Shown here: in pieces, positions 54,560-64,000 of the stretch
How positions within the stretch are numbered: the stretch's first letter is position 1
Layout of the letters: each line of letters begins with the position of its first letter
Origin: Culex pipiens pallens
Lineage: Eukaryota; Arthropoda; Insecta; Diptera; Culicidae
Length of the DNA: 64,000 bases
NCBI RefSeq assembly: GCF_016801865.2
Contig: NC_068938.1
Location: 117,515,310-117,579,309 of the forward strand
Reading direction: 5' to 3'
Notes under the pieces: generated by a model
Databases searched by the model: none
What the model saw: the letters and a program-made list of their open reading frames with translations, nothing else
What the model was told of the DNA's origin: nothing
Made by a program: the position numbers and the translations under genes

Positions 54560-56165
54560 AATTAGAAATGCATTTTTCTGCATTTAAAATCATAATTAGC
54601 ATGTCTGGGATCGATCAAAAATATTTTTAATTTTTGTGAAAATCCAATGTACAGCACCGCTAAAAGTTTTTTCAGCGAAAAAAAAATCTCTTCAATACTT
54701 TCATATTTTGAAAACTAATGATTGCAAAACAACTGGGCGGGCAGGTGTAAAATGCATTTTATAACACTTTTTTATTCAACTGTTGAGACGATGGCTTGTA
54801 ATTTATTTTGTTTTTTGCACCCCCCCCCCCCCCCCCCCTCGACCCCGACCAGAGTCGAGGGACATAAACTTCAAAAAATTTGAAACGACCTTATTGTTTT
54901 ATGATAGTTAAGTTATGTATTTTTTTAAGAGTTTTGCAATTATTTCTAATCTCTCTTTATCATAACTTACAACTTTGCTCAAGACACAGTATCAATAAAA
55001 CAATTCCTTCTAGAGATCGGCAGCAAATGACCAAGAAGGTTAAAATTACCTCAAATAAACTAACAAACAACGACATCCTTTCCAAGATACGGATTTTTGA
55101 ATATATACAAACAATTTTTGAACGAGCAGATGTCAATTTGCATGTTCTTGCAAAAAATAAATAACGATACAATAGGATTTTATTTTATTGGTATTATCTG
55201 GAATCATTTATGGTGGGAAAAAGATAGTTTACCTTCAAACAAAGAATGATAATTGTGGAATTTTTTATATGTTTGGATGGTTAAAGATTCAAAATGAATT
55301 CCGTCTAAATTATTGCAAAAGTTCTGATAGAAACATGCTTGGTCACTTTCCATAAGCTATTTATTATCAGATATTGATTAAAAAATGCATTTACGGAAAA
55401 AAAAAATATTTTTAAATTACATGCCAGAATTTCAACATTTCAGTGAAATAGGAAAATGCATTATACACCCGAACAGTGAATTTGCAATCATTAGTCTTCC
55501 AAAAATGTATGATTTGACGAAACAACATAATTGTTAAAATAAATGCTTTTTGTGGTTATGTACATTGAAAATTTAACAAAATTCCAAAGATTTTTAAATT
55601 AATCCAAGCATGCCAACAATGATTCTAAACTCAGGAGAATGTATTTTAAATTGATTTCATTTGATTGCACTTGAAATTCCATAACAAATTTGAACTTTTT
55701 AAGAAATAATGCTTTTTGCCCCCTTTACAATTTAAGAATATTCAAAAATCTAGAAATTGAAATCAATGAGAAATTTATGAGAAATCGTTGAAATTTAAGA
55801 GTATTTAAAGTTTGAGATATTTATGAAATTCGAATTATTTAGTAAAATTGGATAAGTTAGAATTAGGCCGAAGCAAATATTTTTTGAAATTTATGTCTTT
55901 CGACTCTGACCAAAGTCGAGGGGGGAGTGGGGCAAACAATTTTCATTTGCATGAAAAAAGTGTTTTAAAATGCATTAAACACCTGTCCAGTTATTTAGCA
56001 ATAATAAGTTCCCAAAATATCTAAGCATTGACGAAAATTTTACTTTTGCGAGAAAAAAAAGTTTTTGCGGTGCTGAATATGTAATTTCATAAAAGTTCAA
56101 CATATTTTGAAACGAGCTCAAACAAGCTAAATATAATAATCAATGCAGAAAGGGCATTTTGGATT
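54560..56165. mobile_element. Foldback element around a poly-C tract
   Basis: CAGGTGTAAAATGCATTTT, GACCAGAGTCGAGGGACATA and GCACCGC motifs in 54640-54900 have inverted partners in 55880-56110. A run of 19 C lies at 54820-54838. The borders are approximate. The 94-codon ORF at 54880-55164 shows no domain. Confidence 0.55.
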
Positions 56166-56237
56166 GTTTTGTGTTAATTAGAGCACTATTTTCATAAAAA
56201 ATTTCAGTTGTATGAAAAAACTTTTTTTTTGCTTATA

Positions 56238-59200
56238 TGAGCAGTTCTCTACGGAATCGGTCTTTTTACTTTAATTTTAATTTTTGTATTTTTTAATCCG
56301 GCTGAAACTTTTTTGGTGCCTTCGGTATGCCCAAAGAAGCCATTTTGCATCATTAGTTTGTCCATATAATTTTCCATACTAATTTGGCAGCTGTCCATAC
56401 AAAAATGATGTATGAAAATTAAAAAATCTGTATCTATTTTTTGATATGTTTTAGAAGACATAAAATGCCAACTTTTCAGAAATTTCCAGAATTAGCATTA
56501 GCATTAGCATTTGGAGGACGCCCCACCACCGGAAGGCTCCACAACGCTTATCCCACTGTTTGGTATGGTTGTGTTAGACCCTCATCCGGAACAATAATCC
56601 AACACGGGAGATACCATGTCTTCATCTTTTGATGAGTGTGTAATACAGCCCAGGGCATAAGGGGGTCCACGCCGGGTCCAAGCTATCCTCGGGGAAATGA
56701 AGGAATGTTAGTAAACACCTATCTAAAGTGCGCAGGGACCCCTACGTCACCTTAGTGGTATAGATGTTTGTAGGGAGGTTTTGGACTCAATGTTAGTAGG
56801 AGAGGTAGAACCCTAGGATATACCCCGAAAGGTATTGCGGGCAAGTCGAGTATATTTAGTTATTTGGTTATTAAACTTATACAGATGATTGTACAGTATA
56901 AAAGATGCATGATTTATATATATATATTTGATTTAGTCACGGCAGATACAACGCGACGAAGCCGTGCATGATTAAATTGTCTGTAGTATTACTAAACTTC
57001 CTCAGGTAAAACAATGCTGATTAAACACAGTTTTAACATGTCTGCTGTTAAACTCAAGCTATCGACTGTAAGAGTAAAGCGAAGTTTATATATTTTTCTA
57101 TAAATTAATATGTGTTTAAGCGAAATTCGAGGCTAAAGATGATTTAACGCATAATTAGAATCTTGAATTTAAACTCTTACAGCGATGCGGAGGGAACATC
57201 AAATATTTATTTATTCATCTGTTTTATTTAAATGTGAGAGTTAGAACTTAAATTAAAACGACCGATTCAAAAGCATTTAACTAGTTAGCATTTAATTTTT
57301 TTTGTGTAATGGGATTAATCAGCATATTTATTTTTTGTCTAATCTAATCTAACACAAACGCAGCCAGTCCGATGAAAGCGTACTGGAAAGTCCCGTGACA
57401 AGACCACGCCCAAAAATTAAAGCGGCCAGCCCTACTGCGTTGTGTTTACCGCAGAGAGGATTCTGGGAACGGATCACATTTCACAGAACTTACAGGGGAG
57501 GAAGGATGCGTGGACGTCGAGATGGATCTCAAACGGTCTTAGACGTCAACTGACACCGCAAAGGAAAAAAAAGGATGCGTGGACATACCGTACCAAACGC
57601 TCCGATTTATGATTGTATTGCTGTTTGGTAGGGTGTGTCTAGTGTGCTGTTATTTAATAATACATAATGCAAATATAATAAATAATAAAATTTCATGTAA
57701 TTGGAAAGTCCTCACCGAGATCCTTAAAGTTGCTGCTCTTCCAATTTGAGTCGAGTCGAGTCTCAAGAGAGGGAGACTCAAATAGATGAAGCGACGTTTG
57801 CAACACCGGGCAATCAGTGTAACACCTACACACTTTGATCACTAGTTCACTTTTCTCACTCTTTTCCATTTATTGCGAAACAGTTGTCATCTTCCTTTGA
57901 AAATCTCTTCTCCGGAAACCATCGCTGCCTAAACGACCGATCAACTGCCAACGTTTGCTGTGTTGCACGACAAACTCACACGTATTTGGTGATGTTTTCA
58001 CTGAGCATCAATTTCCAAAACACCGATACTTCACCGATACCGACACTTTTTCCTTTGGGAGCGAAGGGTGTAGTTAAGCTAAAATTGGACCAACTAGTTG
58101 AACACCTCTTCAGGAAGCCTTCTCCGTCTCATCACGACTCAACAACCACTTTTCAGAAATTTCCAGAATGGGCAAAAAATCGTTGACCGAGTTATGATTT
58201 TTTGAATCAATACAGATTTTTTCAAAAAATCGAAATAATGGTCGCAAAAATTTTTCAACTTCATTTTTCGATGTAAAATCGAATTTGCAATCAAAAAGTA
58301 CTTCAGTGAATTTTTAGGTAACTTTTTTGAAAATAGTCGCAGTTTTTAATGTTTTAAAAATAGTGCCCATGTTTGCCCACTATTGAAATAATATTTTTGA
58401 AAAGCTGAGAAAATTCTCTATATTTTGCTTTTTCGGACTTTGTTGATACGACCCTTAGTTGCTGAGATATTGTAATGCAAATGTTAAAAAACAGGAAAAT
58501 TGATGTTTTCTAAGTCTCACCCAAACAACCCATCATTTTCTAATGTCGATATCTCAGCAACTATAGGTCCGATTTACAATGGTAAAACATGAAACATTCG
58601 TGAAATTTTTCGATTTTTTCGAAAAAAATATTTTAAAAGATTTTAAATCGAGACAAACATTTCAAATGGGCGTAATATTGAATGTTTGGCCTGGGCACTA
58701 ATTTTAAAAAATAAAAAACTGCGACTATTTTTAAAAAAGTTACATAAAAATGGTTATAACTTGAAAACGGTGCACACTAAAGTACTTTTTGATTGCAAAT
58801 TTGATTTTACATCGAAAAATGAAGTTGAAAAATTTTTGCGACCAATATTTTGATTGTTTGAAAAAATCTGTATTGATTCAAAAAACCATAACTCGGTCAA
58901 AGATTTTTTGCCCATTCTGGAAATTTCTGAAAAGTTGGCATTTTATGTCCTCTAAAACATATAAAAAAATAGTGTTTTTTGCAAATCAAGTTTTAGTGAC
59001 AAAAAAATAAATTAAAAATCACCAAATTGTTTCTACCATGTAACATTTTTTTTCAGTGTAGTCCATATCCATACCTACAACTTTGCCGAAGACACCAAAT
59101 CGATCAAAAAAATTCCTTCAAAAGATACAGATTTTTGAATTTTCACATATCATTTTTGTATGGACAGCTGCCAAATTTGTATGGAAAATTATATGGACAA

Positions 59201-59311
59201 ACTAATGATGCAAAATGGCTTCTTTGGGCATACCGAAGGCACCAAACAAGTTTCAGCCGGATTAAAAAATACAAAAAAAATCGAATGACCGAAATCTAAG
59301 AGAATTGCTCA
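56238..59311. mobile_element. Foldback MITE (TGAGCA ends), split by a retroposon
   Basis: TGAGCAGTTCTC at the left and GAGAATTGCTCA at the right, with TA on both sides (56236-56237 and 59312-59313). The arms fold along their whole length around about 58500; for example, TTGGCAGCTGTCCATACAAA (56391) pairs at about 59154. Without the insert it is about 1.4 kb. Confidence 0.75.
56493..58147 (-). mobile_element. Non-coding retroposon, 1655 bp, 22-bp target duplication
   Basis: An exact 22-bp duplication (56471-56492 and 58148-58169) beginning ACTTTTCAGAAATTTCC. On the minus strand the 3' end is a short (GCTAAT)n tail at 56493-56512, which gives the orientation. No ORF of note on either strand, and no A/B box at the 5' end (58147). 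Candidates are a 3' piece of a LINE with a hexamer tail or a retrocopy of a non-coding RNA. Confidence 0.7.
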
Positions 59312-60200
59312 TAAATTGAAAAATTGGAAGAATCAAGAAATTTAAATAATTTAATGAAATTTAAGAAATTTGAAATTTCCAAGAATTGACGAAATTTGAG
59401 AAAATTAAATATATCATAAAATACAAATAATTCATAAAACTCACATGAAATTTCAAAACTAACTCAAAAATTAAATAAAATTTGAGCAATAAAAAAGGTA
59501 ATTCAAGCGTAAATTATAAAGAGGTATTTTTTTGTTTTTTTTAGCTCGAAAAATTCTAATAATAAAAAAATAAAAAATTTAAATGATACATTTCAAAACA
59601 AATTTAGATATCCAAGAAATTCAGGAAATTTCAACATAAAGGAATTAAATAAAATGAATAAAAAAAATAGAATAGAATAGAATATAATCAACAAAAATTT
59701 TGCCTTGAAACAAACCTAGATTTTCTCAAGTCCACAAAAGTCCTTCAGTGTTTTGAAAAAAAAATGCTTTGACGTTTAGCGTTGATTAAAAAAAATGATG
59801 ATTTTCGAATCAACAAAATGTGTAAGGAATCATTTTGTTGATTCGAAAATCATCATTTTTGTTGAATCACAGATTCAACAAAAAGATCTAGGATTTTTTT
59901 CTCAAAATTTATTTTCCCTAAAAGAGCACTCAGCTAGAAAAATCTAAACGTAGAAATATGTACCCTCCCTGCAAAGGCATATGAATTGATCTCAGTTGAA
60001 AGGTTCTTCAAATCTCTGAATTGCAAATGTTACATCCTTGAACAAAACTGCTAAATTCTAATAAAAACACTAATTGAATTGAATTGAAAATGTTTTTCTG
60101 CGTGTTTGATAAGTTGTTCGAAATATATCTTTGATCTCTAATCCAGCCCACAATAATAAATAATTGAAAAATATTTTTATACCTCAGTGAGTAACTATAT
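59312..60200. other. AT-rich, no gene seen
   Basis: AAATTTGAG-type low complexity to 59690; a hairpin at 59791-59860; nothing coding. Confidence 0.5.
59791..59860. repeat. Perfect 30-bp hairpin
   Basis: 59791-59820 is exactly complementary to 59831-59860; the loop is TGTAAGGAAT. The core is GATGATTTTCGAATCAAC. Confidence 0.85.
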
Positions 60201-60591
60201 AAGAAAATCAAATTCTTCAGACTATTTGGGAAACATGTTGCAATCATTTTAATAAATATTTTCCAACCAAAAATTGTGGAGGCCATCATGATAAAAATCT
60301 AGTTCTTGAACAAAGTTTGATTTTTTCAGTATTTACGTATTTTTGTAACAATTTATAGTACTTGAATAGCGTGATAAAAAAATGAATTCTAGAACAATGT
60401 TTTGTAATAACACAGCTAAATAAGTAGTAATCCAGCTGCGTGTAAAAGACCTGGGTGTAAAATAAATATTGCATTATTTTATGCAATTTTATGTGATTTT
60501 ACACCCTGAAATATGTAGCCCATCAGTATGGGAAACCTACTTGACCGAAATGTCAAGCTCATATATTCGTTTATCCTTACAGCTTTACATC

Positions 60592-60662
60592 GGTCTGATG
60601 GCCGAGTGGGCTAAGGCACCAGTCCTTACTGTTGGTGCTGGGTTTGAATCCCGTCGGCTGCA
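60592..60662 (+). mobile_element. tRNA-Ser/Leu-like SINE head
   Basis: A box TGGCCGAGTGGGCTAAGG, B box GGTTTGAATCCC, closing CGTCGGCTGCA, then a T-run. The acceptor stem pairs poorly at the 5' side, so this is not a gene. It lies between GTGTAAAAT / ATTTTACAC motifs. Confidence 0.55.
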
Positions 60663-61148
60663 ACTTTTTTTTGTGTTTGCAAAAAATGTACATGCAGTGT
60701 GTAATATTAAGTGTTTATTTTGACGAAGGTGATGTGCATGCTTTTGCATGCGATTTTACCATCGGATTTTTTGCTGTGAAGTTATAGTACTTGAATACAA
60801 AACTCTTCAGTTTTTTTTTCAGTAATACGTATCTAATACTTGATGAAACATTTTGCAACTAAGCATTGTGGGGATCGTCACGATAAAAATCTAATTCTAG
60901 ATCAGTATTTTATTTTTGTTGTATCTTATGTATTTTTGTAGTATTTGATTGTTTAAAAAAATATGTTTCCAACACTTCGATGCCTCTGTGTTCTCTTATG
61001 CTTACAAGATTGGAAAACCTGCAAGCTTAGTACAAGAGAGCAGAGAGGTATCGACATATTGAAAACTTTGGCGGTCATTGCTATAAAAATCAAGTTCTCG
61101 AACAATGTACGATTTTCACTGTATTTACGTATTTTTGTGAAATTTTGC

Positions 61149-61555
61149 CGGGACCGTGGTGTAGGGGCAAGCGTGGTTGCCTCTCACTCAGTCAGCCTGG
61201 GTTCGATCCCAGAAGGTCCCGGTGGCATTTTTCGAGACGAGATTTGTCTGATCACGCCTTCCATCGATTGGGGAAGTAAATGTTGGCCCCAGTCTAACCT
61301 GGAGGTTAGGTCGTTAGCTCAATCCAGGTGTAGGAGTCGTCTCCCTGGGTCATGTCTCGGTGGAGTCGCTGGTAGGCAGGTGGACTCACAATCCAAAGGT
61401 CGTCAGTTGGAATTCCGGGGTGGATGAAGGTAAGGCGTAAAAAGAGGTTTGCAATTGGCTCAACAATCAAGCCTTCGGACACCTAGTTTCGAGTAGGAAT
61501 CTCGCAATCGAGAACGCCAAGGCAATGCTGTAGAGCGAACAATTTATTTATTTGT
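61149..61555 (+). mobile_element. tRNA-Glu-derived SINE (family A), full length
   Basis: A complete copy of the element at 1-395: GGGACCG/CGGTCCC acceptor stem, A box TGGTGTAGGGG, B box GGTTCGATCCC and tail AATGCTGTAGAGCGAACAA. An imperfect duplication of TTTGTGAAATTTTG type flanks it. It sits in the 185-bp satellite. The 154-codon ORF overlapping it is not coding. Confidence 0.87.
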
Positions 61556-63020
61556 GTAAAACTTTGTAGTAGGTACTTGAATACAAAAGTTTTCTGATTA
61601 TTTTAGGAATATATTTCTAACACTTGATGAAACATTTTTCATCCAAAAACTTCCGGGGTCATTGCTATTGAAATGAGGTTCTCGAACAATGTATGATTTT
61701 ACTGTATTTACTTATTTTTGTACAATTTGGTAGTACTTGAATACAAAACTCTTCAGATTATTTTAGAAATATGTTTCGAACACATCCTTGGATTATTTAT
61801 GAAATATGTCGCACACACCGCAGATCCTAGTAAAGTCAGCTCATTATTGTATTACTTTTCATTTTGAATTCGATCTGAAATCAGTTTGCGTCCATAACCA
61901 GGGGGCTCTGGAATAATGAGCTTTTGGTGTGAGGAATTGTGGTGGGCCATCATAAAAAAATATGTGAAGAAACATGCTCGAATCAAAACTGTGAAAATCA
62001 TCGTGATAAAAATTGAGTTCTAAAAACAATCTATTGTAGTAAGTTATAGTACTTGAAAACAGAACTCTCCAGTTTTTACAGAAATATGTATCTAATACTC
62101 GATGAAACATTTTGCAACTAGAAACTGTGGGGGTCGTTACGATGAAAGGCGAATTATAGTACAATTATGGAATTTTACTGTATTTTAAGTATTTTTGTAA
62201 TATTTTGTAGTACTTTAAAACAAAACTCTTCAAATTGTTTTTGAAATATGTTTCCAACACTCGATGAAACATTTTGCAACCCAAAACTGTGGAGTTTTTG
62301 ATGTTTTACTGGTTTTGACGTATTTTTGTTATACTTTGTTGTGCTTGATTACAACACTCCTAAGATTATTTTAGGAATATGTATCTAACACTTGAAGAAA
62401 CATTTTGCAACTAGAAATTGTGGAGGAAGTCACGATAGCAGTTGAATTCTAGAACAATGTTTGAATTTTACTGTATTTTACGTGTTTTTGAAATATTTTG
62501 TAGTATTTGAATATAAAACTCTTCAGATTGCTTTTGGCATATGTTTCCAACACTTGATGAAACAATATTCAACCAAAAACTTCCGGGGTCATTGCTATAA
62601 AAATCAGATTCTCGAACAATGTACGTTTTTTACTGTATTTACGTATTTTTGTAAAATTGTATAGTACTTGAGTACAAAACTCTTCAGATTATTTTAAGAA
62701 AAATGTATCTAATACTTGATGAAACATTTTGCAACTAGAAACTCTGGGGGTAGTCATGATAACAGTTGAATTCTAGATCAATGTTTGAATTTTGCTGTAT
62801 TTTACGAATTTTTGTAATATTTTGTAGTATTTGAATACAAAACTCTTCACATTGCGTTTGAAATATGTTTCCAACGCTTGATGAAACATTATGCAACCAA
62901 AAACTTCCGGGGTCATTGCTATAAAAATCAAGTTCTCGAACAATGTACGATTTTTTGAACTATTTACATATTTTTGTAATAATTTATAATACTGGAATAC
63001 AAAAATCTTCACAATGTTCT

Positions 63021-64000
63021 TGAAATAATAATTGAAGATTTTTACATCAGAAGTAATATGGAATCAACGGCATAATTATTGGTATCACGTTCATGCGGCA
63101 CAAAAGTATGCCTATCGCCTTGCTGTCAGCACGGTGCACACGGCGAGAGAGAATAGAGAGAGAAAGCAACGCGCGGGGAGAGCGAAATGTAGCAAGCGCA
63201 AAACGACAAAATTCGGAGCTCGGTCTTTCTCTTAGCCCTTAAAGCATTAAAATTTGTATTCGGCATATATCAGCTTTAATTTGACTGATAAGGGAAAATT
63301 GATTATAATTTAGTCATATATCCGCAAAATACCTGGCGCAATAAATATTTTCTATTTAATTTTACGTATTCTTGAAGACTATTTATCATATTTATATTTA
63401 TGATATTAAAATTGAAAATTATCATCTTAAATTATTTTTCATCAAACTCCGGATTTTGGGGCAAGTAACGAAATAAGACAGCTATTTAAGAAAAAAAAAT
63501 TGCATCGTGTTTTGAATAACTTTGGTTAAAACAGGAACAGAAAAAAATTTAGTACACCGATTTCCAAATGTATTGCTCTGAAATCTCCTGTACCTTTTCA
63601 GCCTGTATTCCTGATTTTCCCTAGTTGACGTTAGTAACTTAAGAGCGAGTTTTTCATCGATGTGAAACAGGTCGTATCGAGGTGCTCCGATTTGGATGAA
63701 ACTTTCAGCGTTTGTTTGTGTATACATGAGATGAACTCATGCCAAATATGAGCCCTCTACGACAAAGGGAAGTGGGGTAAAACGGGCATTGAAGTTTGAG
63801 GTCCAAAAAACATGAAAAATCTTAAAATTGCTCGCATTTCCGTAAAACTTCATCGATTCCAGTTCTCTTAGATGCATTCGAAAGGTCTTTTGAAGCCCTT
63901 TAAAATGTGCTATAGACATCCAGGATTGGTTTGACTTTTTCTCATAGCTTTTGCAAATTACTGTTAAAAATGGATTTTTTTAAAACCTTAATAACTTTTT
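63021..64000. other. No gene seen; old repeat at the right edge
   Basis: 63060-63240 has a short purine-rich coding-like stretch without a domain. From about 63460 the sequence is typical of a MITE (GGGGTAAAACGGGCATTG near 63775) cut by the window edge. Confidence 0.4.

Larger units (their letters stand above)
60201..63020 (+). repeat. Satellite array, about 185-bp diverged units
   Basis: About ten units, each with GTAGTACTTGAATACAAAAC, CTCTTCAGATTATTTTAG, GATGAAACATTTTGCAAC and TTCTCGAACAATGTACG. Divergence is clearly higher than in the 52.8-kb array. Interrupted by a tRNA-like element (60592) and a SINE (61149-61555). Confidence 0.88.

Noticed and set aside
54820..54838. Poly-C tract as a regulatory signal
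   Set aside because: It lies in a foldback element whose other arm has a shorter G-run at the same place, so it is a slippage-expanded part of the repeat.
60963..61427. 154-codon ORF as a protein gene
   Set aside because: Its second half is the SINE at 61149-61555 and the first half is satellite sequence.

Overview
This is eukaryotic, insect DNA, most likely from a culicine mosquito (Culex-like; the genus is an inference). The signs are tRNA-derived SINEs with internal A and B boxes, many AT-rich palindromic MITEs, and RTE, Jockey, Ty1/copia and BEL/Pao retroelements. The one convincing host coding piece is an exon of an insect chitin-binding (peritrophin-type) gene. Almost all of the window is transposable elements, many nested in each other, and there is no complete host gene.

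Layout. 1-3.7 kb: a SINE and several MITEs, one of them a hAT derivative with an 8-bp target duplication. 3.7-14.1 kb: a long-inverted-repeat element split by an insert that carries a broken RTE-type LINE, an opposite-strand SINE and an intact Ty1/copia element (7606-12010, one uninterrupted 1317-codon polyprotein, LTRs that look identical). 14.1-17.8 kb: MITEs and a deleted Jockey-type element. 17.8-36.5 kb: one old BEL/Pao element on the minus strand, cut into six coding pieces by five first-order insertions, several of which carry further insertions. The largest (20063-27054, TA duplication, inverted arms of about 1.3-1.5 kb) contains a decayed fragment resembling the host gene mask (ANKHD1 family), apparently with introns, so it was captured as DNA. 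37-46 kb: a long-TIR element beginning CACGG, palindromic MITEs, a Jockey ORF1 remnant, minisatellite blocks and a foldback element carrying a SINE with two tRNA-like units. 46-50 kb: an inverted-repeat structure with several nested MITEs and SINEs. 50495-50776: the chitin-binding exon. 51.1-64 kb: a very long CA/TA microsatellite, a satellite of about 145-bp units split by a hAT MITE, two foldback elements (one split by a 1.65-kb non-coding retroposon with a 22-bp duplication), and a satellite of about 185-bp units interrupted by SINEs.

The genes here do not form a pathway; the relationships are those of insertion order. Because many insertions can be removed at a clean target duplication so that the surrounding reading frame or repeat closes again, much of the window reads as a dated stack: BEL/Pao and the foldback elements are old, and copia is young and possibly still mobile. 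All identifications are by eye from motifs; no database search was run.
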